Position numbers and translations under genes: made by a program. Under the pieces are notes generated by a model that was not told the origin of the DNA, ran no database searches, and saw only the letters and a program-made list of their open reading frames with translations. From assembly GCF_017916475.1 (NCBI RefSeq), contig NZ_JAFMTB010000001.1, positions 1,076,752 through 1,140,751 of the forward strand: a DNA stretch of 64,000 bases, given 5' to 3'. The DNA comes from Patulibacter sp. SYSU D01012. Its GTDB lineage: Bacteria; Actinomycetota; Thermoleophilia; Solirubrobacterales; Solirubrobacteraceae. This document shows, one piece after another, positions 17,979 to 25,813 of this stretch. How positions within the stretch are numbered: the stretch's first letter is position 1; every line of letters begins with the position of its first letter.

Positions 17979-19589
17979 TCAGCCGGCGAGCGGCCCGCAC
18001 GCGAGCGTCGGCAGGCCCGCGGGCACGCCGTCCTCCAGCAGCCGCAGCAGCGCGGCGGTGTCCAGGTGCTCGGCCACGAGGTCGCCGAGCACGTCCAGGC
18101 GGCGCTCGCGGACGTCGGCGAAGCGCTCGGGCCCGGGGCGGTGCGTGCGGCCCGCCCGGCGCGCCGCCCACGTCAGGACGGCCGTGCGTGCGTCGTCGTG
18201 CTCGAGCAGGCCGTGCCACGACGTGCCGGCCACGGCGCCGACGACGCAGCCCTCGTCGGTCGCGTCGGGCTCGCCGGGGGCGGGCGGCACGGCGTCGCCG
18301 CGCAGCAGCGGCGCGCCGCCCGCGCGGCGCACGCGGCCGTGGCGGATCTCGTAGCCGCCGGCGGGCAGTCCGGCGCCCGCGGCGTCCCCGAGCGCGCCGT
18401 CCGCCCCGACGGCGAGTCGGCCCGTCCGGCGGCGGGTGATCTTCTCGGGCGCCATCCGGGTCTCGACGGGCAGCAGGCCCAGGCCGGGCACGGTGCCGGT
18501 GCCGGTCTCGATGCCGTCGTCCTCGATCTCGCGGCCGAGCATCTGGTAGCCCCCGCAGACGCCGAGGACGGGGCGGCCCGCGGCGGCCCGCTCGGTCAGG
18601 ACGCGGTCCAGGCCGCGCTCGCGCAGGTCCTGCAGGTCGGCGACCGTGGCCTTGCTGCCCGGGATCACGACGAGGTCGGCGTCGCGCAGCGCGTCCGGGT
18701 CGCGGGTCACGCGCAGGTCGACGTGCGGCTCGACCGCGAGCGCGTCGAGGTCGGTGAAGTTGCTGATCCGGCGCAGCGCGACGACCGCGACGCGCAGGGC
18801 GTCGCCCTCGCGGCGCCGGTCGAGCGTGCGCAGCGCCAGCCCGTCCTCGGCCTCGAGCTCCAGGCCGTCGGCCCACGGGACGACGCCGAGGACGGGTCGG
18901 CCCGTCAGGCGCTCCAGGTCGGCGACGCCGGGCGCGAGCAGCGCGGGGTCGCCGCGGAACTTGTTGATGATCGTCCCGGCGACGTGCGCTTGGTCCGCGG
19001 GGTCCAGCAGGGCGATCGTGCCGTAGTGCGCCGCCAGGACCCCGCCGCGGTCGATGTCGCCGACCACCACGACGGGCAGGTCGGCGTCGCGTGCCAGGCC
19101 CATGTTCACGAAGTCGCCGGCGCGCAGGTTGATCTCGGCCGGGCTGCCGGCGCCCTCGCAGATCACGGCGTCGAAGCGGCCGCGCAGGTCGGCGAGGCTC
19201 TCCAGGACGGCGCCGCGCAGCTCGTCCCGCATCCGCCGGTAGTCGCGCGCGCCGGCGGTCCCGTGCGGGCGGCCGAGGACGACGACCTGGCTCATCCGGT
19301 CGCCCGTCGGCTTGAGCAGCACGGGGTTCATGACCGCTTCGGGCTCGATCCCGGCGGCGGCCGCCTGCACCGCCTGCGCGCGTCCGAGCTCGAGCCCGTC
19401 GGGCGTCACCGCGGCGTTCAGCGCCATGTTCTGGGCCTTGAACGGCGCGACCGAGACGCCCTCGCGGCGCAGCCAGCGGCAGATGCCGGCGGTCAGGAGC
19501 GACTTGCCGGCGTCGCTCGTCGTGCCGGCGACGAGCAGGGCGCCGCCGGGGGCGGCGGGGTCGGCGGGGCGGACGCGCGGCGCGGGCAC
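17979..19589 (-). CDS. cobQ: Cobyric acid synthase
   Basis: 536 residues, slightly longer than usual because of a polar C-terminus. The N-terminal ATPase domain has [19 protein letters not shown] (P-loop) and [24 protein letters not shown] is also typical. The glutaminase domain carries the nucleophile Cys in [14 protein letters not shown], with the catalytic His and Glu further down. It amidates adenosyl-cobyrinic a,c-diamide at four side chains using glutamine and ATP. GTG 19589 has a CAGGAT box 6 nt upstream. It ends 4 bp from the convergent antiporter gene. Confidence 0.96.
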   Translation of the reverse strand: MPAPRVRPADPAAPGGALLVAGTTSDAGKSLLTAGICRWLRREGVSVAPFKAQNMALNAAVTPDGLELGRAQAVQAAAAGIEPEAVMNPVLLKPTGDRMSQVVVLGRPHGTAGARDYRRMRDELRGAVLESLADLRGRFDAVICEGAGSPAEINLRAGDFVNMGLARDADLPVVVVGDIDRGGVLAAHYGTIALLDPADQAHVAGTIINKFRGDPALLAPGVADLERLTGRPVLGVVPWADGLELEAEDGLALRTLDRRREGDALRVAVVALRRISNFTDLDALAVEPHVDLRVTRDPDALRDADLVVIPGSKATVADLQDLRERGLDRVLTERAAAGRPVLGVCGGYQMLGREIEDDGIETGTGTVPGLGLLPVETRMAPEKITRRRTGRLAVGADGALGDAAGAGLPAGGYEIRHGRVRRAGGAPLLRGDAVPPAPGEPDATDEGCVVGAVAGTSWHGLLEHDDARTAVLTWAARRAGRTHRPGPERFADVRERRLDVLGDLVAEHLDTAALLRLLEDGVPAGLPTLACGPLAG

Positions 19590-19638
19590 GCGGTGATCCT
19601 GACGGACGCGGCGGGCGGCGCGCGATCCGGCGCCGGGC

Positions 19639-20457
19639 TCAGGCGCGGACGGCCTGCAGGGCGGCGGGGAGCGGCACCGGGGCGCCGTCGTCGTCGGTCA
19701 GGCCGGCGAAGGTCAGCGGCAGGCCGGCGGCGAGCAGCGGCCGGGGGCGGTCCATGAGCTGCAGGTGCAGGTGCGGCTCGGAGGAGCTGCCCGAGCTGCC
19801 GCACGCGCCGATCGGGTCGCCCGCCGCCACGCGGTCGCCGGGCCGCACGGCGACGGATCCCCGCTGCAGGTGGGCGAGGACGGCGAAGACGCCGTCCCCG
19901 AGCTGGAGCACGACGTGGTTGCCCATCAGGCGGCCGGGGCCGCCGAGCTCGCGCAGCGCGGACGAGGCGTAGAAGCGCAGGAGCCCGGGCCACGACGCGA
20001 GCGACGGGTGGTCGGGCGCGCCGTCCCGCACGCGCACGACGGTGCCGTCGGCGGGCGCCAGGACCGGACGGCCGAAGCCGGGGGAGGCGTCCGCGGGACG
20101 CCGTCCGGGCCGCCACGTCAGCCGCGGCGCGAAGTCGCCCTCGGGCACGTGCAGCAGGTCGATCGCGTAGGTCTGCCCGTAGGCGTGCAGGCCGTGGCTG
20201 GGGACGCGGTCGGCCGGCGAGTTGAGCGCCACCCAGCGGCCCGCGACCGGCGGACGCAGGACCGTGACCGGGGCGTGCGGGGTGCCGACCCGCAGGTACA
20301 GGGCGTAGCCGACGACCGCGAGCCCGAGCCCGGCGGCGAGGACCGCCCCGACCCCGGCCACGGCGCCGACCACCACGAGGGCGACGCCGAGCAGGCAGAG
20401 GGGGATGCGCAACCGCGCGGCGATCCGTCCCGTCGTCCCCACGCGCACCGGCGGCAT
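19639..20457 (-). CDS. M23-family metallopeptidase, membrane-anchored
   Basis: 272 residues. Two hydrophobic helices near the N-terminus (about 12-55) are followed by an M23/LytM-like domain: [32 protein letters not shown], then [33 protein letters not shown]. The HLH motif and the upstream His/Asp are zinc ligands of the fold. It would act on peptidoglycan outside the membrane. ATG 20457 is chosen because TAGCGT lies 7 nt before it; a start 13 codons earlier is possible. It interrupts the cobalamin genes. Confidence 0.85.
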   Translation of the reverse strand: MPPVRVGTTGRIAARLRIPLCLLGVALVVVGAVAGVGAVLAAGLGLAVVGYALYLRVGTPHAPVTVLRPPVAGRWVALNSPADRVPSHGLHAYGQTYAIDLLHVPEGDFAPRLTWRPGRRPADASPGFGRPVLAPADGTVVRVRDGAPDHPSLASWPGLLRFYASSALRELGGPGRLMGNHVVLQLGDGVFAVLAHLQRGSVAVRPGDRVAAGDPIGACGSSGSSSEPHLHLQLMDRPRPLLAAGLPLTFAGLTDDDGAPVPLPAALQAVRA

Positions 20458-20614
20458 GGGCGCGACGCTACTACGGCAGGCGGCCGGAGGCGCCAAACAC
20501 GCGCCGACACGCCAGGATCCCCCGGCCCAGGCCCAGGCCCAGGCCCCGCCCCCGGCCCCAGCTCCGGCCCCGGCCCCGGTGCCCCGGCGGCACCGGCGGC
20601 CGCCGGGCGGCGCG

Positions 20615-21580
20615 TCAGCCGCGGGACGGCCGCGTCGCCGCGACGGACGCCGCCCCGACCGCCGCGAGCCCGCCGACCCACAGGGACAGCCGGGCCGCGC
20701 GCTCCAGGTCCGCGGGCGTCGGGGGACGGCCGGCCGTCCCGTCGGGACCGCCGCCCAGGACGGGCCGCTCCTCGACGCGCTCGCCGTAGACGTTGCGGCC
20801 GCCCAGGCGCACGCCGAGGGCGCCCGCGAACGCCGCCTCCACGCGGCCCGCGTTCGGGCTGGGATGGCGGGCGCCGTCGCGGAGCCACGTCCGCAGCGCC
20901 CCGGCCGCGCTGCCGCCGACGGCCGGCGCGGCCAGGACGGTCAGCGCCGCGGCGGTGCGCGCGGCGGGCCAGCCGCCGACGTCGTCGGCCCGCGCCGCCG
21001 CCCAGCCGAAGCGCTCGTGGCGCGGCGACCGGTGACCGACCATGGCGTCCATCGTGTTGAGCGCGCGGTGCAGCGCGACGCCGGGCGCGCCGAGCACGGC
21101 GCCCCAGACGAACGGCGCGACGACGGCGTCCGAGGTGTTCTCGGCGACGGACTCCAGACCGGCGCGGCTCAGGCCGGCGGCGTCGAGGGTCCGCGGGTCG
21201 CGGCCCACCAGCGTCGGCGCCAGCGCCCGCGCGCCGTCCAGGTCGCCCGCGGCCACGCGCGCGCCCAGGTCGCGGCCCGCCGCGGCCAGGTAGCGGCCGC
21301 CGAGGGCCGCCCACGTCACCGCGCCGGTCAGCGCGGCCCGGGCGGCGGGGCGGTCCCGCAGGGCGCGGTCGGCGAGCAGGACGGGGCCCGCGCCCAGCGC
21401 CGCGCCGGCGGCGGCGTAGGCGACGCCCGCGCGGCGGTCGTCGCGCCAGATCCGTCCCTCGAGCGCCGTCATCGCGGTGCCGAAGAGCGCGACGGGGTGC
21501 CCGCGGCGCGGGTCGCCGAGCGCGCGGTCGGCGGCCCAGCCGGCGAGCAGCCCGGCGGGCACGGCCCAGCGGCCGCTCAC
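20615..21580 (-). CDS. cbiB: Adenosylcobinamide-phosphate synthase CbiB/CobD
   Basis: 321 residues, integral membrane protein of normal family length. Conserved stretches: GDPRRGHPVALFG near the N-terminus, GLESVAENTSDAVVAPFVWGAVLGAPGVALHRALNTMDAMVGHRSPRHERFGWAAARADD in the centre and HPSPNAGRVEAAFAGALGVRLGG towards the end. It joins aminopropanol phosphate to adenosylcobyric acid. The GTG start overlaps the phosphatase stop as GTGA. Confidence 0.95.
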   Translation of the reverse strand: MSGRWAVPAGLLAGWAADRALGDPRRGHPVALFGTAMTALEGRIWRDDRRAGVAYAAAGAALGAGPVLLADRALRDRPAARAALTGAVTWAALGGRYLAAAGRDLGARVAAGDLDGARALAPTLVGRDPRTLDAAGLSRAGLESVAENTSDAVVAPFVWGAVLGAPGVALHRALNTMDAMVGHRSPRHERFGWAAARADDVGGWPAARTAAALTVLAAPAVGGSAAGALRTWLRDGARHPSPNAGRVEAAFAGALGVRLGGRNVYGERVEERPVLGGGPDGTAGRPPTPADLERAARLSLWVGGLAAVGAASVAATRPSRG

Positions 21581-22194
21581 GCCGGCGCCCCGGCGGCCCG
21601 GGCGGCGCGCAGCTCGTCGCGGGGCGGCGTCCAGTTCGCCCGCACCATCCGCCAGCGCCCGTCGTGCGCGTGCAGCTCGGTGAGCGACCCGGGCGCCACG
21701 TCGATCCGCCACGCGGCCCCGGCCGGCGCGCCGAGGGCGACCGCGATGGCGGCGCGCACGACGCCGCCGTGGGTGACGGCGACGAGCGGCCGCTCGTCCG
21801 CGGCGCGCTCGGCCAGCCAGGCGCCGACGCGGGCGGTCAGCGCCTCGAGCGACTCGCCGCCCGGCGGGGCGAAGGCAGGGTCGGTCATCCACGCGACCAC
21901 GGGCTCGGGGTCCTCGGCGTGCAGGTCGGCCAGCACGCGGCCGGTCCAGTCCCCGAACGACGCCTCGCGCAGGCCGGGGTCCTCGGCGGCGTCCGGGCGC
22001 CCGAGGGCGGCGGCGGTCTCGGCGCAGCGCCGGGCGGGGGAGCGGCGCACCGCCGCGCGGGCCGGCAGGTGCGGCACCAGGGCGGCGGCCTCGGCCCGGC
22101 CGCGGTCGTCGAGCGGCTCGTCGTCGCCGGGGAACGCCGCGGCGCGCACCGCGGCGGTCGTGCCGTGGCGGACGAGCAGCAGGCGGGCGGTCAC
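21577..22194 (-). CDS. Histidine phosphatase, CobC-like
   Basis: 205 residues with the catalytic LLLVRHGTT at the N-terminus (residues 5-13) and the second histidine in AVTHGGVVRAAI; the acid-base Glu is in FAPPGGESLEAL. Wedged by GTGA overlaps between a TetR gene and cbiB, it is a good candidate for the alpha-ribazole-phosphate phosphatase step (CobC) of cobalamin synthesis. The family also contains general phosphatases, so that role rests on context. Confidence 0.85.
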   Translation of the reverse strand: MTARLLLVRHGTTAAVRAAAFPGDDEPLDDRGRAEAAALVPHLPARAAVRRSPARRCAETAAALGRPDAAEDPGLREASFGDWTGRVLADLHAEDPEPVVAWMTDPAFAPPGGESLEALTARVGAWLAERAADERPLVAVTHGGVVRAAIAVALGAPAGAAWRIDVAPGSLTELHAHDGRWRMVRANWTPPRDELRAARAAGAPA

Positions 22195-22829
22195 CGCGCG
22201 TCGCCGACGAGGATCGGCACGAGGTGCTGGCGGACGAAGCGTCGCAGCGCCTCGGGGTCGTCGACGGGCAGCGCGGTCTCGGGGATCGAGCAGAGCGAGA
22301 TGCCGACGCGGGCGAGGATCTCGGCGACCGCGTCGACGTCCATCGGGCGCAGGCGTCCGGCGTCGATCGCGGCGCGCAGGAAGACGCCGACGAACTGCCG
22401 GCACAGGCCCAGGACCGTCGCGCCGTCGAGGGTCAGGCGGCGGATCAGGTCCTCCGGCTCGGTCTCGCGCAGGCGGGCGAGCAGGGGGTGCGTCCGCGCC
22501 GCGACGATGGCGCGCGCGAAGCCCTCGACCAGCTGGTCCTCGACGTCGGTGATCGTGACGATCGCCGCCCCGATCGCGCCGAGCTCGATGCGCACCTCGC
22601 GCAGCAGCGCCGCGGCGACGAGCCCCTCCCGCTGCGGGAAGCGCCGGTAGACCGTCATCCGTCCCACCGCCGCCCGGCGGGCGATGTCGTTGACGCTCGT
22701 GCGGCGGATGCCCGTGCTGCGGAAGCCCTCGGCGGCCGCGGCGAGGATGCGCTCGCGGACGGCGTCGTGACCGATGCGGTCCGGCGCCAGCGCGTCGGCG
22801 ATCAGCTCCTGGGCGGGCGGGGTGGACAT
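22191..22829 (-). CDS. TetR-family transcriptional regulator
   Basis: 212 residues. The helix-turn-helix is at about 28-73: RERILAAAAEGFRSTGIRRTSVNDIARRAAVGRMTVYRRFPQREGLVAAAL. The C-terminal ligand domain is all-helical and unassigned. Its stop overlaps the start of the phosphatase gene, so it leads a TetR-phosphatase-cbiB unit. A perfect 18-bp palindrome lies 20 bp upstream, likely its own operator. Confidence 0.92.
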   Translation of the reverse strand: MSTPPAQELIADALAPDRIGHDAVRERILAAAAEGFRSTGIRRTSVNDIARRAAVGRMTVYRRFPQREGLVAAALLREVRIELGAIGAAIVTITDVEDQLVEGFARAIVAARTHPLLARLRETEPEDLIRRLTLDGATVLGLCRQFVGVFLRAAIDAGRLRPMDVDAVAEILARVGISLCSIPETALPVDDPEALRRFVRQHLVPILVGDAR

Positions 22830-22848
22830 CGGGGACGATGATGCCACT

Positions 22849-22866
22849 CCACCGGGCGCCCGGTGG
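22849..22866. promoter_or_regulatory. Perfect 18-bp palindrome before TetR gene
   Basis: CCACCGGGCGCCCGGTGG is fully self-complementary and ends 20 bp before the TetR start, covering the likely -35 region on the minus strand. Size and place fit an autoregulatory TetR operator. It could alternatively be a short hairpin; no loop is available, which favours protein binding to DNA. Confidence 0.55.
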
Positions 22867-22877
22867 TCCCGTACGAC

Positions 22878-22903
22878 GACGGCCGCCCGGAGGGACGGCC
22901 GTC
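22878..22903 (-). terminator. Terminator hairpin after tRNA-Ser(GGA)
   Basis: GACGGCCG and CGGCCGTC pair around an inner CCC/GGG stem with a bulged A. It lies 11 bp beyond the 3' end of the tRNA on the minus strand. A similar hairpin follows the other serine tRNA gene in this window. Confidence 0.6.
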
Positions 22904-22913
22904 GCGCATCAGG

Positions 22914-23000
22914 CGGAGAGAGGGGGATTCGAACCCCCGAACGAGTTTCCCCGTTACACGATTTCCAGTCGTGCCCGTTCAACCGCTCCGGCACCTCTCC
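22914..23000 (-). tRNA. tRNA-Ser(GGA)
   Basis: 87 nt on the minus strand. Acceptor GGAGAGG pairs with TCTCTCC (one G-T pair), the anticodon stem CACGA/TCGTG encloses CTGGAAA with anticodon GGA, the T arm is GGGGG-TTCGAAT-CCCCC, and a long variable arm (AACG..CGTT) marks a class II serine tRNA. Discriminator G. The 3' CCA is not encoded. Confidence 0.96.
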
Positions 23001-23053
23001 TGGGAGACGGACAGGGTACCGGGCCGCGCCGCACGAGGCGGCGCGGGGTGGCG

Positions 23054-24274
23054 CTACTGCCAGGCGCCCGCGACGAGCACCGGCGTCTCGGTGCCGTCGG
23101 CGGCCACGCCGATCGCCGTGACCTCGGGCGACCCGACCATGAAGTCCACGTGGATGGCCGAGCGGTTGGCCCGCGGGTGGTCGGCCTCGTCCTCGACGCA
23201 CATCAGGTACGACGAGCCGAGCGCCAGGTGGCTCGCGGCGTTCTCGTCGAGCAGCGTCTCGTGGAAGACCGTGCCGGTCTGGCCCACGCGGCCCTCGCCG
23301 TCCACGAGCGCCAGCTCGCCCAGGCGCTTGGCGCCCGCGTCGCGCTGGATCCAGCCGCGCAGCACGTCGGCGCCGGTGGTCGCGTCGACGCGCACGACCT
23401 CGCCGCCGCGGAACTCCACCTCGATGCCGTCGACGGTCGTGCCGCCGAGGGTCAGCGGCTTCGTCGCCCGCACGACGCCGTCGACGCGCGCGGGGTCGGG
23501 GGTCGTGAAGACCTCCTCCGTCGGCACGTTGGCCTGGTGCAGGATGCCCCCGGCGGTCTCCATGCCCGCGGCGATGAAGCGCGAGCTCGGCAGCAGGCCG
23601 ACGGTCAGGTCGGTGCCGGGGCCGACCAGGCGGATCGCGTCGTGCCGTGCGGCGTTCAGGCGCGCCGCGCTGGCCTGCAGCTCGGCGGCGCGGGCGGCCC
23701 ACGCGGCGACGGGGTCGTCCTCCAGCCGCAGGACGGTGCGCAGGTCGGCCTCGAGCCGGCGCAGCGCCTCCTCGCGCGGCAGGTCGGGGAAGACGAGCGA
23801 GGCCCAGCCGGCGTTCGGCGCCGGGACGACGGTCCAGTTGAGCGCGCGGTCGTTGATGACCTGCGAGGTCTCCTTCAGCGCCGGCAGCTGGTCCCGGCCG
23901 ATGCGGGCGGGGTCGATGCCCGCGAAGACGCCCGGCTGGACCTGGCCGACGAGCGAGATGTTGGCCGCGCGCGCCTCGCCGAGCGCGAGCATGCGGGCGC
24001 CGAGCCACGGCGGCACGACGTCGAGCGTGTCCTCGGCGGCGTGCTCCAGGCGCGCGCGCTTGACGAGCGGGTCGAACCAGGCGACGTCGACGAACGACGC
24101 GCCGGCGCGGTAGGCCTCCGCGGCGATCGCGCGCACGACGGGCTCGTGGCCGCCGACCTGGCCGCTGACGGAGACGACCTGGCCCGGCTGGACGTTCGCG
24201 CCGATCCGCACCGCGAGGGCGGCGAGGCGGGCGAGCAGGTCGGGGTCGGGCTGGAGCGCCTGGGCGTCGGTCAT
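23054..24274 (-). CDS. M29-family aminopeptidase
   Basis: 406 residues, the normal length for AmpS/PepS thermophilic-type aminopeptidases. Typical marks are GANVQPGQVVSVSGQVGGHEPVVRAIAAEAYRAGASFVDV at the N-terminus, GPGTDLTVGL in the middle, NVPTEEVFTTPDPARVDGVV with the metal-binding Glu, and ESAIHVDFMVGSP-like NRSAIHVDFMVGSPEVTAIGV near the end. It is a cytoplasmic dinuclear metallo-exopeptidase. A TAGCGT box ends 6 nt before ATG 24274 on the minus strand. Confidence 0.94.
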   Translation of the reverse strand: MTDAQALQPDPDLLARLAALAVRIGANVQPGQVVSVSGQVGGHEPVVRAIAAEAYRAGASFVDVAWFDPLVKRARLEHAAEDTLDVVPPWLGARMLALGEARAANISLVGQVQPGVFAGIDPARIGRDQLPALKETSQVINDRALNWTVVPAPNAGWASLVFPDLPREEALRRLEADLRTVLRLEDDPVAAWAARAAELQASAARLNAARHDAIRLVGPGTDLTVGLLPSSRFIAAGMETAGGILHQANVPTEEVFTTPDPARVDGVVRATKPLTLGGTTVDGIEVEFRGGEVVRVDATTGADVLRGWIQRDAGAKRLGELALVDGEGRVGQTGTVFHETLLDENAASHLALGSSYLMCVEDEADHPRANRSAIHVDFMVGSPEVTAIGVAADGTETPVLVAGAWQ

Positions 24275-24326
24275 GCGCCCACGCTAGCGCGCGGACGGCG
24301 GGCCCCCGGCGCGGCTCGCGGCCTGG

Positions 24327-24388
24327 CCCCGCGGGACGGCGGGCGGCGCCGCACCCGTCCCGCGGGGTCGGGTGCGGCGCGCCCGCCG
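24327..24388 (-). terminator. Two mutually exclusive hairpins after Ohr gene
   Basis: Stem A pairs 24327-24339 (CCCCGCGGGACGG) with 24355-24367 perfectly. Stem B pairs 24337-24344 plus 24346-24356 with 24370-24388, 19 pairs with one bulge. The two share bases and cannot form together. The block lies between the end of the OsmC-like gene and the aminopeptidase promoter, so a terminator is the simplest reading; the alternative pairing is unusual. Confidence 0.55.
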
Positions 24389-24440
24389 GGTGCGACGGGG
24401 CCCTGCCGCTCGTCGGCCGCCGGACGGCGGCCGGACGGGG

Positions 24441-24878
24441 TCAGGCCTCGACGGCCTGCCCGTTGGCGGTCAGCGTCGTCTCGACGTTGCCGCGGGTGGC
24501 GCGGGAGTAGGGGCAGACGCCGTGCGCGTCGGCGACGATCTTCTTCGCCGTCTCGTCGTCGACGCGGGGGAGCGTCACGTCGAGGGCGGCGCGCAGCCCC
24601 AGCCCGCCGGCGGCCTTGCCGATCTCGACGGTCGCGTCGATGGAGACGCCCGACACGTCGGTGTCGCCCGCGACGCCCGCGATCGCGCCCTCGAAGCACG
24701 CGGCCCAGCCGACGGCGAACAGCTGCTCGGGGTTCGTGCCCGCGCCGTCCTCGGGGCCGCCGAGCGCCGGCGGCTTGTCGAGCTGGACGTCGAGCTTGCC
24801 GTCGTCGGTGCGGCCGGCGCCGTCGCGACCACCGGTGACGGTGGCCTTCGCGGCGTAGACGGGCTTGAAGCTGGCCAT
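24441..24878 (-). CDS. ohr: Organic hydroperoxide resistance protein (OsmC/Ohr)
   Basis: 145 residues. Ohr marks: YAAKATVTGGRDGAGRTDDGKLDVQLDKPPALGG, the peroxidatic Cys in GWAACFEGAI and the resolving Cys in GVCPYSRATRGN. It reduces organic peroxides in the cytoplasm as a homodimer, using lipoylated proteins or thiols. Start ATG 24878 has a GAGGAG Shine-Dalgarno 5-6 nt upstream. Divergent from the DtxR gene. Confidence 0.94.
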   Translation of the reverse strand: MASFKPVYAAKATVTGGRDGAGRTDDGKLDVQLDKPPALGGPEDGAGTNPEQLFAVGWAACFEGAIAGVAGDTDVSGVSIDATVEIGKAAGGLGLRAALDVTLPRVDDETAKKIVADAHGVCPYSRATRGNVETTLTANGQAVEA

Positions 24879-24995
24879 TGCTGCTCCTCGGTCGAGGGGA
24901 TGGGTCGCCTGCGACGGTAGCGAGCGTCCGGCGGCGCCCCGCTGCGGCGCGGGATGCGCCCGCGCGCGGCGTCGCCGCTCGCGTAGGCTGGCCGC

Positions 24996-25670
24996 ATGGC
25001 CCCCGCGCCGGCCCCTCCGCCCTCGACCGCCGTCGAGGACTACCTCAAGGCGGTCTTCGCGCTCGAGACCCGCCTGGGCGGCGCCGTGCCCACGACGGCG
25101 CTCGCGGGCCGGCTGGGGATCACGCCCGGGTCCGTCTCGGCGATGCTGCGCCGCCTGGCCGACCTGGGGCTGCTCGAGCACGAGCCGTACCGCGGCGTCG
25201 TGCTGACGGAGGCGGGGCGCAAGGTCGCGCTGCGGACGCTGCGCAACCACCGCCTGCTCGAGCTGTTCCTCGTCGAGGTGCTGGACGTGCCGTGGGACCG
25301 GGTGCACGACGAGGCCGAGCGGCTGGAGCACGCGCTCTCGGACGACCTGGCCGAGCGGATCGCGACGAAGCTCGGCCACCCCGAGTTCGATCCGCACGGG
25401 GACCCGATCCCGGACCGCGAGCTCGAGCTCGCCGAGCCGACGACGCGCAGCCTGGAGGACCTGGACGTCGGCGACACCGCGCGCTTCGTCCGGGTGTCGG
25501 ACGCCGATCCGGCGATGCTGCGCTACCTGGCCGACCGCGGCATCACGCCGGGCGTCAGCCTGACGCTCGCCGACCGCCAGCCGTTCGGCGGCCCGCTGTC
25601 GGTGCGGCTGGGGGAGGAGACCCACGCGCTCGGCCCCCAGCTCGCGCAGGCGATGCGCGTGGCGCTCTAG
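24996..25670 (+). CDS. DtxR/MntR-family metalloregulator
   Basis: 224 residues in three parts: winged helix about 8-68 (VEDYLKAVFALETRLGGAVPTTALAGRLGITPGSVSAMLRRLADLGLLEHEPYRGVVLTEAG), dimer and metal-binding helices about 70-140 (LRNHRLLELFLVEVLDVPWDRVHDEAERLEHALSDDLAERI, with the usual Cys position absent and His/Glu ligands present), and a C-terminal FeoA/SH3-like domain about 150-224. It should repress metal uptake in response to Fe(II) or Mn(II). TAGGCT at 24984-24989 ends 6 nt before the ATG. Confidence 0.93.
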   Translation: MAPAPAPPPSTAVEDYLKAVFALETRLGGAVPTTALAGRLGITPGSVSAMLRRLADLGLLEHEPYRGVVLTEAGRKVALRTLRNHRLLELFLVEVLDVPWDRVHDEAERLEHALSDDLAERIATKLGHPEFDPHGDPIPDRELELAEPTTRSLEDLDVGDTARFVRVSDADPAMLRYLADRGITPGVSLTLADRQPFGGPLSVRLGEETHALGPQLAQAMRVAL

Positions 25671-25813
25671 CCGCGGGGCCCCCTCGCGGCCCGGGCACGT
25701 CGGACGGGGCGAGCGGGCGGTCGACCGCGGGCGGGGCCCGGTGGCGCGGTCGGCCGGGCGGCGTGCGGGGAAGTGAGACACGCCGTTCGGCGCATCCGTA
25801 GGGTGCCGGTGCG

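Noticed and set aside
17979..22829. Cobalamin riboswitch before the cobalamin genes
   Set aside because: I looked for the B12-box core upstream of cobQ, the TetR-phosphatase-cbiB unit, cobS and bluB-cobT. The gaps are short and I saw no convincing B12 box; a covariance search would be needed to be sure.
22914..23000. Genomic island at tRNA-Ser
   Set aside because: tRNA-Ser genes are common integration sites, so I looked for an integrase or a repeated tRNA 3' end nearby. Neither is present, and the flanking genes are ordinary chromosomal ones.
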